Below are positions 15,818 to 24,982 of a stretch of DNA of 64,000 nucleotides, one piece after another (within the stretch, counting starts at the first letter, position 1; each line of letters starts with the position of its first letter). This DNA is from DATGPD01 sp041398565 (GTDB lineage: Bacteria; Planctomycetota; UBA1135; UBA2386). The stretch lies in NCBI GenBank assembly GCA_041398565.1, contig JAWKUN010000004.1:806001-870000 (forward strand). The letters run 5' to 3'. The notes below the pieces were generated by a model that saw only the letters and a program-made list of their open reading frames with translations, was not told the origin of the DNA and ran no database searches. The translations under genes were made by a program, and so were the position numbers.

Positions 15818-16891
15818 ATGTCTCGCCTCCGCGTCCTCGTCGTCGGCTGTGGCAACATGGGGAGATCGCACGCCCGCGCCTACCGGACGCTGGCGTCGGA
15901 CTTCGAGCTCGTCGGGTTGGTGAGCCGCGGAGCCGAGAGCCGCGAACGCCTGGCGGGCGAGTTGGGCGGCCCGCCCACCTTCGCCGACGTCGACGTGGCG
16001 CTGGCCGCCACCCGGCCGGACGTGGTGTCGATCAACACCTATCCCGACACGCACGCATCGCTCGCCAACAAGGCTTTGCACGCCGGAGCCCATGTCTTCG
16101 TCGAGAAGCCGCTGGCGGAGACGGTGGCCGAGGCGCAGGCGATCGTCGACCTGGCGCGGCAGCAGCACCGCAAGCTGGTGGTCGGCTACATCCTGCGGGT
16201 CCACCCGGCGTGGCAGAAGTTCATCGAGCTGGCGCGCGGACTGGGCAAGCCGCTGGTGATGCGCATGAATCTCAACCAGCAGAGTCACGGCAAGGACTGG
16301 ACGACGCACAAGGCGCTGATGGACTCGATGTCGCCCATCGTCGACTGCGGCGTGCACTACGTCGACGTGATGTGCCAGATGACACGCTCGCGACCGGTGC
16401 GCGTGAGCGCCGTGCACGCGCGCCTGTCCGACGAGCTCAAGCCGGGAATGCACAACTACGGGCAGCTGCAGGTCACCTTCGCCGACGGCTCCGTCGGCTG
16501 GTACGAGGCCGGGTGGGGACCGATGATGAGCGAGGTCGCCTACTTCGTGAAGGACGTCGTCGGTCCCCGCGGCTGCGTGTCCATCGTCGACCGGGGCGGC
16601 GAGCGCGGGGCCGGCTCGGCCGACGTCGACTCGCACACCAAGACCAACACCCTGCGCCTGCACTGGGCCGACCGCGACGCCGACGACGAGTTCGCGCGCG
16701 CTGACGAGTGGATCGACACCACCGACGAACCGGACCACGACGGGCTCTGCTTGCGCGAACAGCAGTACCTGCTGCGCGCGATCCGAGAGGATCTCGACCT
16801 CACCGACCACCTGGCCGACGCCGTCGACAGTCTGCGCATCGTGCTCGCCGCCGACCGCGCTGCGCGCGAGGGACGGACCATCGACCTGTGA
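15818..16891 (+). CDS. Gfo/Idh/MocA family NAD(P)-dependent oxidoreductase
   Basis: A 357-residue cytoplasmic enzyme of typical family length. The N-terminal Rossmann fold shows VVGCGNMGRSHA (residues 8-19). The family motif EKP is at residues 96-98 (HVFVEKPLAET), its Lys being the catalytic or substrate-binding residue. The C-terminal alpha/beta domain has DCGVHYVDVM carrying the usual His. Members oxidise, reduce or epimerise sugars and inositols; the substrate is unknown. It starts 31 bases after the selenoprotein gene and may share its transcript. A 10-bp hairpin overlaps its stop codon. Confidence 0.92.
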   Translation: MSRLRVLVVGCGNMGRSHARAYRTLASDFELVGLVSRGAESRERLAGELGGPPTFADVDVALAATRPDVVSINTYPDTHASLANKALHAGAHVFVEKPLAETVAEAQAIVDLARQQHRKLVVGYILRVHPAWQKFIELARGLGKPLVMRMNLNQQSHGKDWTTHKALMDSMSPIVDCGVHYVDVMCQMTRSRPVRVSAVHARLSDELKPGMHNYGQLQVTFADGSVGWYEAGWGPMMSEVAYFVKDVVGPRGCVSIVDRGGERGAGSADVDSHTKTNTLRLHWADRDADDEFARADEWIDTTDEPDHDGLCLREQQYLLRAIREDLDLTDHLADAVDSLRIVLAADRAAREGRTIDL

Positions 16892-16924
16892 GGTCGATGG
16901 GCTCGCGGTCGCGAAGGCGACCGC
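16878..16924 (+). terminator. Two consecutive hairpins at the end of the Gfo/Idh/MocA gene
   Basis: CCATCGACCT (16878-16887) pairs perfectly with AGGTCGATGG (16891-16900) across a 3-base loop that contains the start of the stop codon. Directly after it, GCGGTCGC (16905-16912) pairs with GCGACCGC (16917-16924) across GAAG. There is no T-tract, so this is either a hairpin-only terminator or an mRNA 3'-end protector. Confidence 0.5.
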
Positions 16925-16951
16925 CGGGCCACCCAAGAGGGCCGAATCGTC

Positions 16952-17030
16952 GATGGCCGGACGACAGGGGTCGTCGACCATCGCACCGGCCTTGCAGCGG
17001 ATGGAGCCGAGCTCCACCGCTGAACGCTGG
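16952..17030 (+). repeat. Dispersed double-hairpin repeat R1, copy A
   Basis: First of the R1 family. An imperfect GATGG...CCATC hairpin is followed by a longer hairpin whose 3' arm reads CTCCACCGCTGAACGCTGG. It ends 43 bases before the carboxypeptidase ATG and just upstream of its TGGAGG Shine-Dalgarno. It has the opposite orientation, relative to the downstream gene, from the other four copies. Confidence 0.85.
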
Positions 17031-17073
17031 CTCGACAGATGCCGGCGGTCATCCCTGGAGGCACAATCACGGC

Positions 17074-18549
17074 ATGCGCCTCGTCCTCCTGACGCCGTTC
17101 GTCGCCGCCGCCGGGGCACTCGCCCAGGGCGTCGATCGCGCCGCGGCCCCGCCGCCGCCGCCCCCCGACCTCGCGGCCGCGGTGCGCGAGCTGGCCTCGC
17201 ACCCGGCGCTGGCCGGGAGCCGCGTCGGGGTGCACGTGCGCGACCTCGCCGACGGCCGGGTGCTGGCGCAGCACGACGACGACAAGGGCTTCATGACCGC
17301 GTCCAACATGAAGCTGCTCGCGTCCGCCACGGCGCTGCTGACACTCGGCCCCGACTTCCGGTTCGTCACCCGGCTGGAGGCGCACGGACCGATCCACGAC
17401 GGCCTTCTCGACGGCGACCTGGTGCTGGTGGGCGCCGGCGACCCGACCCTCGGTGGGCGCCACGAGAAGGACGGGCCACGCGCCCCGTTGCTGCGCATGG
17501 CCCGCCGACTGCGCGACGAATTCGGAGTCGACGAGATCAGCGGCAACGTGCTCGGCGACGACGACTGCCAGCCGGACGAGGTCATGGGCGAAGGTTGGTC
17601 CTGGGGCTACGAGTCCGCCGACTACGCCGCCCAGGTGTCCGGCCTGTGCTTCGCCGAGAACGTCGTGCGCCTGACCCTCACCGCCCGCGCCGACGGACAG
17701 CGTCCGGCACTGCGCCTCGAGCCCGAGACCGGCTACCTGACGCTGATCGACCGTGTCGTCGTCGGCGGCGACAAGACCGGCATCGACATCGCCCGCCGCC
17801 GCGGCGGCAACCAGGCGACGTTGCAGGGTCGCTTGGCCAGCGGCGCCAAGCACGCGGACGCGGTCTCGGTCGACAACCCGACGTCGTTCGCGGCGCACGT
17901 GTTGAGCGAGTGCCTGCGCGAAGTGGGCATTCGGGTCCGCGGCGTCGCCGCCGACAAGGACGATCTCCCGGTCGCCATCGCCGCCGGCCGCTCCCTGTGC
18001 GAAGAGAGCTCGCCACTCCTGCGCGACGTGCTGCGCACCCTCAACAAGGTCAGCCAGAACCTCTATGCCGAGCAGCTCGTGCGCGCCGCGGGGCGCGCCG
18101 CGCGGGGCACGGGCGGCATGGTCGAAGCCGCGGCCACCGCCGCCGATGTGCTGCGCGAGCTCGGCGGAGATCCGACCGGCCTGGTGATGGCCGACGGGTC
18201 CGGCCTCACCCGCCTCGACCTCGTGCAGCCGCGCCAGCTCGCCGACCTGCTGGCCGGGATGTGGCGCCACCCGCACCGAGAGGTGTTCGTCGCCACGCTG
18301 CCGGTCGCGGGAGTCGACGGAACGCTCGGAAAACGCATGCAGGACGGGCCGGCCCACGGGCACGTCCGCGCCAAGACAGGCTTCATCAGCCGCGTCGTCG
18401 CCCTGTCGGGCTACGTCGACCGCCCCGACCCGAAGGTGCCGCCGCTGGTGTTCTCGATCCTGCTCAACAACTTCACGTGCGACACGCAGGCGGCGAAGGA
18501 CGCGGTCGACGCACTGGTGCAGGAACTGGCGCGAGCCGCAGGCTGGTGA
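17074..18549 (+). CDS. dacB: D-alanyl-D-alanine carboxypeptidase/endopeptidase, peptidase family S13 (PBP4-like)
   Basis: A 491-residue exported penicillin-binding protein of normal S13 length. The signal peptide is MRLVLLTPFVAAAGALAQ. All three active-site motifs are present: S77-N-M-K80 (SxxK), S327-Q-N329 (SxN) and K434-T-G436 (KTG). It trims or cleaves peptidoglycan cross-links in the periplasm, so it implies a peptidoglycan wall. The ATG at 17074 follows TGGAGG (17056-17061). An R1 repeat lies directly upstream. It is convergent with the DUF2167 gene, the stop codons being four bases apart. Confidence 0.93.
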   Translation: MRLVLLTPFVAAAGALAQGVDRAAAPPPPPPDLAAAVRELASHPALAGSRVGVHVRDLADGRVLAQHDDDKGFMTASNMKLLASATALLTLGPDFRFVTRLEAHGPIHDGLLDGDLVLVGAGDPTLGGRHEKDGPRAPLLRMARRLRDEFGVDEISGNVLGDDDCQPDEVMGEGWSWGYESADYAAQVSGLCFAENVVRLTLTARADGQRPALRLEPETGYLTLIDRVVVGGDKTGIDIARRRGGNQATLQGRLASGAKHADAVSVDNPTSFAAHVLSECLREVGIRVRGVAADKDDLPVAIAAGRSLCEESSPLLRDVLRTLNKVSQNLYAEQLVRAAGRAARGTGGMVEAAATAADVLRELGGDPTGLVMADGSGLTRLDLVQPRQLADLLAGMWRHPHREVFVATLPVAGVDGTLGKRMQDGPAHGHVRAKTGFISRVVALSGYVDRPDPKVPPLVFSILLNNFTCDTQAAKDAVDALVQELARAAGW

Positions 18550-18553
18550 GCGG

Positions 18554-19456
18554 CTACGCCTCGGCTGAGGCCGCTTTCTTCTTCTTGCCGAAAAGCTTGC
18601 CGGCGAAGGCGACGATCGCCGCGCCCGCGATCAGCAGAGGCTTGAGCAGCAGCTTGAACAGGCCGCCCTTGAGGAGCAGCTTGCCGGCGATGAGACCGCC
18701 GATGCCGTAGGCCGCCACCTTGTGCAGCTTGGGGTCGTGGTCGGCGTAGCGCTTGCCGGCGGCCAGCTCGGTGCGCGCCAGGATCTCCTTCGCCCCCTTG
18801 GACACTTCGTCCAGCTCGGACACCGCCGCCACCGCACTCATCTCGAGGTAGCCGTCGGCGCCGAGCACCCGCACGTCGTAGTTGAGGGTCGTGTCGGCAC
18901 CGCCTTCGTCGCCGAAGCGCAGCGATTTGGCCCAGTACAGCTTCTTCTCAACCGAGTCGTAGTGCGGCTTCTCGGCCCAGCCGAGAAGCTCGACCGTGGG
19001 GTAGCCCTGCTTCTTGCGCTGCGCGTTCTCCTCCTTGGCACCGGATTGCATCTGCTTCAGGAGGTCGCCGTAGTCGATGGTGCTGGCGTCCGAGTCGGAG
19101 ACGTAGCCCTCGTCGGAGTAGGAGACGATGATCGCCCAGTGGCCCTCGCCGGGAGGCACGACCAGGCCGAGCGTCCCCGGATCCGGCGGGTTGCCCCATA
19201 CCTTCTCGACGACGTGTCTGGCGTCGCGCTGCTGCAGGTAGCGCCAACCCTCGGGCAAGTCGATGGTCGCGACGCCACCCTTGACCGTCACCTTGCCGGT
19301 CTCGAAACCGAGCTGCTCCTGCGCTGGAGCCGTGTCGGTCGGCGCCGGCGAGTCCTGGGCAGCCAGGGGCCCCGTCAGGGCCCCGGCCAGGGCACCCGCG
19401 ATCAACGCCCGTGCGACCATGCCGGCGCACCTCGGTGAGTCTGCATCGTTTCTCAT
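18554..19456 (-). CDS. DUF2167-type membrane protein
   Basis: A 300-residue exported protein. The start at 19456 is supported by AAGGA upstream. The signal peptide follows (hydrophobic core at about residues 14-30, MVARALIAGALAGALTGPLA, cleavage near LAAQ). The middle carries DUF2167 landmarks: the pattern ATIDLPEGWRYL, VVPPGEGHWAIIVSYSDEGY, and GWAEKPHYDSVEKKLYWAK. A C-terminal membrane segment (about 265-288) ends in a Lys-rich tail (KLFGKKKKAASAEA). The family is widespread and its function is unknown. The domain faces the periplasm if the C-terminal helix spans the inner membrane. Confidence 0.85.
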   Translation of the reverse strand: MRNDADSPRCAGMVARALIAGALAGALTGPLAAQDSPAPTDTAPAQEQLGFETGKVTVKGGVATIDLPEGWRYLQQRDARHVVEKVWGNPPDPGTLGLVVPPGEGHWAIIVSYSDEGYVSDSDASTIDYGDLLKQMQSGAKEENAQRKKQGYPTVELLGWAEKPHYDSVEKKLYWAKSLRFGDEGGADTTLNYDVRVLGADGYLEMSAVAAVSELDEVSKGAKEILARTELAAGKRYADHDPKLHKVAAYGIGGLIAGKLLLKGGLFKLLLKPLLIAGAAIVAFAGKLFGKKKKAASAEA

Positions 19457-19655
19457 CTCGCGATCCTTCACTGTGTGTCCCTGCACCCATGCGAGCAGCG
19501 CCGTGCCGTCTCGGTCCCGGGGCGCGGCCGAAGGCCGCGCGCCTGAGGCTACGGCGCCCCCTGCCTCGAAGTCAAAGGCGACGGCAAAGCGGTGCAGCGA
19601 CCACGTACGAGGCACGCGCCGCACCCGTCGCGGCGCTACAGTCCCGCACCCTGCG

Positions 19656-21149
19656 ATGCACACGCCCCGCGTCCCCGTCCGCCCCGAACAAGACGTCGAG
19701 ATGGTCATCGACACCGTGGGCCACGACGGCGACGGCCTCGGCAAGGTCGGCAACTACGTCGTGTTCGTGCCCCGCGCCATGGCCGGCGAGCGCGTGCGTG
19801 CCCGCATCACATCGGCCGGCCGCAAGCACGGCCGTGCCGATCTGCTCGCGGTGCTGGAACCCAGTGCCGACCGTGTGACGCCTCGCTGCCCGCACTTCGG
19901 TGCCTGTGGCGGCTGCCAGCTCCAACACATGACCTACCCGGCACAGCTCGAGCTCAAACAACTGCGCGTGCAGCGGACCTTGAGCCACGCGCTGCGCCGC
20001 GACATCGAGGTCCCGCCGTTGGCGGCGCCCGCCCAGCCTTGGGGGCAGCGCTCCAAGGTGGTCTTGCACGTCGAGCGCCGGCCCAGCGGCTACCGCGCCG
20101 GCCTCTACGGCCAACGCAGCCGTTCGCTGGTGCCGCTCGACGAGTGCCCGGCGTCGCACGCAGCCGCCTTCGCCCTCGCCCGCAAGGCGGTGCAGATCTG
20201 CGAGCGCCAGCGCGTCCCAGCCTTCGACCGCCGCTACGGCGACGGTGCCCTGCGCGGGGTGCTGGTGCGAGCCACCAGCACCGGCCAGCTCGGCGTCGTA
20301 CTGATCTCCGCCAGCGCGGCGTTGCCGCAGGAACGTGCGGTCGCGACGGCTCTGGCCGACGCGGGTGCCGCGGCGGTGTGGGTCAACCACCTGCCGACTC
20401 CGATGCGCGTGCGCGACGGTGCCCTGCCGACCCGTGTCGATGCCTTCGAGCCCGTGCACCTGCTGGGTTCGGAAACGCGATGCGTCCACGGCAACGACCG
20501 GCTCGACGAGGAGCTGCTCGACGTGCGCTACGTGGTGTCGCCGACCGCCTTCTTCCAGACATCGCTGTTCGGCGCCGAGGAACTCGTGCGGCAGGTCGTG
20601 GCGATGGCGGAGCCGCTCGCCGGCAAGAAGGTGATCGACGCGTACTGCGGCAGCGGTCTCCTGACACTCGCGCTCGCTCGAAGCGCCGCCAGCGTGATCG
20701 GGGTCGAGGACGACGCTCTCGCAGTCGCCGACGCCGAAGCCGGAGCCCGGCGCAACGGTCGCGACAACGTCCGCTTCATCGCCGGCCCGGCCCAGCGCCT
20801 GCTGCCCACCCTGGCTACCGAAGCGCCCGACGTCGTCGTGCTCGATCCACCGCGCGCTGGCTGCCACGCCGGTGTCCTCGAGACGGTTGCACAAGCGCTA
20901 CGGCCACGGCGTGTCGTCTACGTCGCCTGCGACACCGACTCGCTGGCCCGCGACGCCGCTCGGCTCGAGGAACTCGAGTACGCCGTCGAGCGCGTCCAGC
21001 CCCTCGACATGTTTCCCTTCACCCACCACGTGGAGACGGTCGTGGCCTTCGCGCGCAACCCGCAGGCACGCACCGGCGCCAAGCGCTTCAGCCGTGCGGC
21101 GGGCGAGCGCCTTCTCGCCAAGGCACGCGCATCCCGTGCGCCGGACTGA
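19656..21149 (+). CDS. rlmD: 23S rRNA (uracil-C5)-methyltransferase, RlmD/RumA (TrmA) family
   Basis: A 497-residue enzyme. A TRAM-like RNA-binding domain (about 10-70) precedes the iron-sulfur cluster motif C78-x5-C84-GG-C87 (RCPHFGACGGCQLQH), with a fourth Cys in LDECPAS. The C-terminal methyltransferase domain has the SAM loop VIDAYCGSGLLTLALA, the base motif VVLDPPRAGC and the nucleophile Cys in VYVACDTDSLARD. The 4Fe-4S cluster favours RlmD over TrmA; the exact target uridine is inferred. An internal ATG ten codons later (MVIDTVG) is a possible alternative start. Confidence 0.9.
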   Translation: MHTPRVPVRPEQDVEMVIDTVGHDGDGLGKVGNYVVFVPRAMAGERVRARITSAGRKHGRADLLAVLEPSADRVTPRCPHFGACGGCQLQHMTYPAQLELKQLRVQRTLSHALRRDIEVPPLAAPAQPWGQRSKVVLHVERRPSGYRAGLYGQRSRSLVPLDECPASHAAAFALARKAVQICERQRVPAFDRRYGDGALRGVLVRATSTGQLGVVLISASAALPQERAVATALADAGAAAVWVNHLPTPMRVRDGALPTRVDAFEPVHLLGSETRCVHGNDRLDEELLDVRYVVSPTAFFQTSLFGAEELVRQVVAMAEPLAGKKVIDAYCGSGLLTLALARSAASVIGVEDDALAVADAEAGARRNGRDNVRFIAGPAQRLLPTLATEAPDVVVLDPPRAGCHAGVLETVAQALRPRRVVYVACDTDSLARDAARLEELEYAVERVQPLDMFPFTHHVETVVAFARNPQARTGAKRFSRAAGERLLAKARASRAPD

Positions 21150-21442
21150 CCCGGGCACGTCGACAGCGACCCCCCACACCCCGGCCATGGCTTCCTGCCG
21201 TGGCTTTCCGGTGGTAGCCCCTCGATCCCACATCGGGACGCGTCGCATGCCGAGGCGATTCGTGGACCGGGCCGGATGCCCGCTCCCCCGAGCGGCACCG
21301 CCGCGAGGTGCCGGAACGGGCCGGCTCGGGCGTCGTGGCGCGCGACACTCCGGAAGGTGGCCGACTCGCGCGCGAGGCCCGGCGCTCGCCGGACAGCGTG
21401 GCGGACCGGCGCAGATCTGTTCCCTTCGGCGCGAGGGGTACT

Positions 21443-22576
21443 ATGACTCGACGGTCCAAGCCCGGCTCCGACCCCACATTCATGCGACCCCACTCCGGCC
21501 TCCTCCTGCTCCTCTGTGGCCTGGCCTGCCTCACCGGTGTCGGCATCGTCGCGTTCGGTCTCGGCACCGATTCCGCGGCCGCCGAGCTCGACCCGCGGCC
21601 ACCAGCGGAGAACGGCGCGGGGCCGACCGGGAGCGAACCGGTGCCCAGCGCCATGACCGCCGCCGAAGGCGTGTTCCGGCCGAGCGACCGCGTCACCGTC
21701 ACCGAAGCGCCACTCGGACACTCGGCGCGCACTGCCGGCGTCATCCGCGGCGACGTGACCCTCACCGCGAGCACCGTCGACAAGATCAAGGCGATCACCA
21801 TCCGCATCGTCGAGGCGGTGCGCGACGACAGCACCGAGCACAAGCCGTTCACCTACCAGATGACCATGCCGTTCGACCCGCGCGACGGCACACCGAAGTT
21901 CGCGGTCGACGACATCCCGTTCTCACGCTACGGCTACCTGGTGCAGGCGTTCGCCAGCGGCCTCAACGGCACCGAGCAGATGGTCGTGCTCGACGAGGAA
22001 CACCCCATCGCCGACGTGCTCCTGGGCGTGCACCCCGGCACTCCCTTCACCGTGCTGCTGCGCGACCAGGAATTGGCACCGCTCGCCAACGTCGAAGTGA
22101 CCCTCACCCCCGACGAGCATCCGCCCGGCCGCCCTGCCTACTCGATGGTCACCGACTCCTTCGGTGCCGCCGTCTTCGAGAACGTGCTGCGTGGTCCCTA
22201 CCTCGCCCACGTCGGGCCCATGGCGCAGCCGATCCATCCGCCGGAGAAGGTGGAGGTGATGGCCAACTCCGGCCTGCAGGCGCAGAGCAAGACCATCGTC
22301 GTGCCGAAGGGCGAAGCGCTCGTCGTCAATGTCTACAACGCCGTCGGGCACGGGGTCACCGACATCGAGGTGCGCCTGTCGTCGGGCTCCGACGTGCGCT
22401 ACCGCGAACTGAAGCAACAGACCGACTGGGCCGGTCGCTGCGTGTTCGAGCACCTGGTCCCCGGCACCTACTGGCTCAACGTGACCGACACGCGCTACCA
22501 ACCCCGGACGGTGCCGGCCACGGTCCGCGCCGGTGAGAAGCCCAAGGACGTCGAGATCCGCCTGCGCATGCGCTGA
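21443..22576 (+). CDS. Membrane-anchored protein with Ig-like/carboxypeptidase-regulatory beta domains
   Basis: A 377-residue protein. GAGGGG five bases before the ATG at 21443 supports this start, which puts 13 polar residues before a hydrophobic segment (PHSGLLLLLCGLACLTGVGI, about 16-35) acting as signal anchor. The rest is a Ser/Pro linker and about three beta-sandwich units: VFRPSDRVTVTEAP..., a middle domain and a C-terminal one with VLLRDQELAPLANVEVTLTP and ALVVNVYNAVGHGVTDIEVRL. The latter two resemble carboxypeptidase regulatory-like domains. No enzyme motif is seen. It is a likely surface or periplasmic structural protein of unknown role. Confidence 0.75.
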   Translation: MTRRSKPGSDPTFMRPHSGLLLLLCGLACLTGVGIVAFGLGTDSAAAELDPRPPAENGAGPTGSEPVPSAMTAAEGVFRPSDRVTVTEAPLGHSARTAGVIRGDVTLTASTVDKIKAITIRIVEAVRDDSTEHKPFTYQMTMPFDPRDGTPKFAVDDIPFSRYGYLVQAFASGLNGTEQMVVLDEEHPIADVLLGVHPGTPFTVLLRDQELAPLANVEVTLTPDEHPPGRPAYSMVTDSFGAAVFENVLRGPYLAHVGPMAQPIHPPEKVEVMANSGLQAQSKTIVVPKGEALVVNVYNAVGHGVTDIEVRLSSGSDVRYRELKQQTDWAGRCVFEHLVPGTYWLNVTDTRYQPRTVPATVRAGEKPKDVEIRLRMR

Positions 22577-22640
22577 CCGAGCCGCGGAAGGCGACCCCAG
22601 GCTTTACAGCGCCACCCGCGTGGCCTTAGCGTGGGAAGTC

Positions 22641-23117
22641 ATGCCGCAGCTCCTCGTCGACCTCGCCGAGCTCGACCTCTCCCACGACGTGCTCAGCGAC
22701 GACGAACTGCGGGGGATGCTGCCGCACGCGCACGAGTTCCGTCTCATCGACGGCATCTGCCACCTCGACGAAGAGTCGGGCATCGTGGTCGGCTACAAGA
22801 AGTGGGATGCCGATCCATGGTGGGCGCGCGGCCACATCCCGGGCCGGCCGCTCATGCCGGGCGTGCTCATGTGCGAGGGCGCGGCCCAGGTGGCGACGGT
22901 GCTGATGAAGCGGCGTGAGGGCTGGGGCCTCGACAAGTTCATCGGGCTGGGCGGCTTGGACAACGTGCGCTTCCGCGGCACGGTGGTGCCGCCGGCGACC
23001 GTCTACTTCGTGTCCAAGGTCGGCAACCGGAGCTCGCGCATCGCCAGGTATCCGGCGCAGTGCTTCTGCGGCGGCAAGATGATCATGGACATGGAGTTGC
23101 TCGGCGTCCTGCTGTGA
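22641..23117 (+). CDS. FabZ-like hot-dog dehydratase
   Basis: A 158-residue single hot-dog domain protein. His29 in LPHAHEFRLID and Glu79 in GRPLMPGVLMCEGAAQ match the catalytic pair of 3-hydroxyacyl-ACP dehydratases (FabZ/FabA fold). It probably dehydrates a 3-hydroxyacyl thioester in fatty acid, lipid or polyketide-like synthesis. The segment VYFVSKVGNRSSRIARY is atypical for housekeeping FabZ, so it may serve a specialised acyl chain. The stop codon overlaps the GTG start of the downstream membrane protein (GTGA), indicating translational coupling. Confidence 0.8.
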   Translation: MPQLLVDLAELDLSHDVLSDDELRGMLPHAHEFRLIDGICHLDEESGIVVGYKKWDADPWWARGHIPGRPLMPGVLMCEGAAQVATVLMKRREGWGLDKFIGLGGLDNVRFRGTVVPPATVYFVSKVGNRSSRIARYPAQCFCGGKMIMDMELLGVLL

Positions 23118-24976
23118 GCGCTCGGGCCGCGCGGCGCGTCCACGCCGAGCCTCGGCTGCGAGCGCGCGCCCTCACTGCTGGCGTGGTGATCCTGGCGCTG
23201 CTGGCCTGGTGGCCGATCGCACCCTACTGGCAGAGCGACGACTTCCTCGCCGTCACCTACGCCCACGAGCTGCGGCGCGCGTGCTCCGACCTGTGGGGCG
23301 CACAGTATGCCGCGCCGGCGCTCGCGATCTTCTACCGGCCGCTGATCACGCTGAGCTTCGCACTCGACGGCTGGCTTGCCGGCGCCGATCCATGGTGGTC
23401 GCACGCGAGCAATGTCCTGGCGCACGCGACGTCGGTGCTGCTGCTCGCCCTGCTCGGCCGCCGCACCCTCGGCGACCGGGAGGGCATCGGTTTGGCGGCG
23501 TTGTGGGCGTTGTGGCCGGCCCACGCCGGATCGATCCTCTGGGCGGTCGGTCGAGTCGACAGCCACACCACGGTGTGGATCCTGCTGTCCGCCTGGGCGA
23601 CCGTGCGCTGGCTGCAGGACGGCCGCGGCCGTGCTCTGTCGCTCGCCGCGTTCGCGCTGGCGCTGCTGTCGAAGGAGCTCGCCTTCGTCGTACCCGGCCT
23701 GGTCGCGTGGCTCGGGTTCGCCCTGGCTCCAGCTGGCGCTCGGCTGCGCACCGCCTGGCGCACTACCCGACCCTTCGTGTGGCTGTTCGCTGCCTACCTG
23801 ATCTGGCGTCACGCTGTGCTCGGACAGGTGGTCGGCGGCTACCAGGGGGCGCGCTTCGACTGGATCGCTTCGCCCTGGGGCTTGCTCACGTGGAGCGCCC
23901 GCCTCGCCGCCCCTGGCCTTGCCGACCGGTCGTACGGGCCCTGGCTGGCGCTCGCCTTCTGGGGGTTCGCGGCCCTGGCAGCGGTGCGTCGGGGCCGCGG
24001 CAGCGCGGTCCTCTGCGCTCTCGGTTGCTTCGCCCTGTGCAGCGTCCCGACCGCCGTGTTCTGGCACGACACCGCCGAGGTCAAGAACCTGCGCTACTTC
24101 TACCTGCCGGCGGCCGGCCTGCTGGCGCTGGCACCGCTCGCCGGGCGCCTCCCGACCCTGGTCTTGCTGGGCGCAGTCGCTTGGCCCCTGTGGCAGGTCC
24201 GGCGCTGCTACGTCGACGCCCACCGCGAGGCGGCGCGGGTGCACGCGCTGCTGCGTGCCGCCGACACGACGGCGCCGCCCGGACGTTTCCTGGTGGACGG
24301 CCTGCCGCGCGAGGACGAATCGCGTCGGGTCATCCTGTTCCATCTCTTCGTCGACCGCTTGCTGCTGCCGCCCTTCGGCAGCGGCCGCTCCGTGCTGGCC
24401 CTACGGCCCCTGATCCGGCGACCCGGCGTCGAGACCGTTCCACTGCAGCAATTCGTCGGCCTGGCGGACTGCATCCCGATCAGCGTGCGTGATCTGGCCC
24501 TGCCGCCGCCTTCCTCGCTGCCGCCCTTGCGGGTCGAGGTCGAGGGTGACCTACACCTCGATTCCCTGGCCATGTGGGACCTGCACCTGCGTCGCGCCCG
24601 CCACGGCTTGCGCCTGGTCGGCGATCGGTCGCCGTTCTACCGCCTCACCGTCCTCACCGGCGGCGGCTACGTCGCGTGCGTGCTGGCCAACGAGGCGCCC
24701 GAGGCCGCCGACGGCGCGGTGTCGATGGGCACGCTGTTCGCGCAGGGACGCTACGCCAGCGGCGGCGACGACGCGATGGTGGTGCTGGCCCTCGAAGTGC
24801 CGGCCACCCTCGACGTGAGCACCGCGTTCCCACTGTTGGTCGAGGGCGGCGACCGCGACGCCGAGACCGGACAGTTCGTGCCGCGCGCGCGTGCGCCGCA
24901 GATGCTGACCCTCCGCCTCGACCGGGACTACTCGCGCTGGCTGGCCGGCAAGGTCGAGGATCCTCGCGCCCGCTGA
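23114..24976 (+). CDS. Polytopic membrane protein, GT-C glycosyltransferase-like
   Basis: A 620-residue protein with about ten transmembrane helices in the first ~390 residues, then a soluble C-terminal region of about 220. The start is a GTG at 23114 that overlaps the stop of the FabZ-like gene. An acidic pair early in the protein (WQSDDFLAVTYAHEL) just after the first helix is the pattern of the first extracytoplasmic loop of GT-C enzymes, which transfer sugars from polyprenyl-phosphate donors. Family assignment is from topology and that motif only. Coupling to a dehydratase suggests a shared lipid or cell-envelope role. Confidence 0.65.
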   Translation: MSARAARRVHAEPRLRARALTAGVVILALLAWWPIAPYWQSDDFLAVTYAHELRRACSDLWGAQYAAPALAIFYRPLITLSFALDGWLAGADPWWSHASNVLAHATSVLLLALLGRRTLGDREGIGLAALWALWPAHAGSILWAVGRVDSHTTVWILLSAWATVRWLQDGRGRALSLAAFALALLSKELAFVVPGLVAWLGFALAPAGARLRTAWRTTRPFVWLFAAYLIWRHAVLGQVVGGYQGARFDWIASPWGLLTWSARLAAPGLADRSYGPWLALAFWGFAALAAVRRGRGSAVLCALGCFALCSVPTAVFWHDTAEVKNLRYFYLPAAGLLALAPLAGRLPTLVLLGAVAWPLWQVRRCYVDAHREAARVHALLRAADTTAPPGRFLVDGLPREDESRRVILFHLFVDRLLLPPFGSGRSVLALRPLIRRPGVETVPLQQFVGLADCIPISVRDLALPPPSSLPPLRVEVEGDLHLDSLAMWDLHLRRARHGLRLVGDRSPFYRLTVLTGGGYVACVLANEAPEAADGAVSMGTLFAQGRYASGGDDAMVVLALEVPATLDVSTAFPLLVEGGDRDAETGQFVPRARAPQMLTLRLDRDYSRWLAGKVEDPRAR

Positions 24977-24982
24977 CCGACC

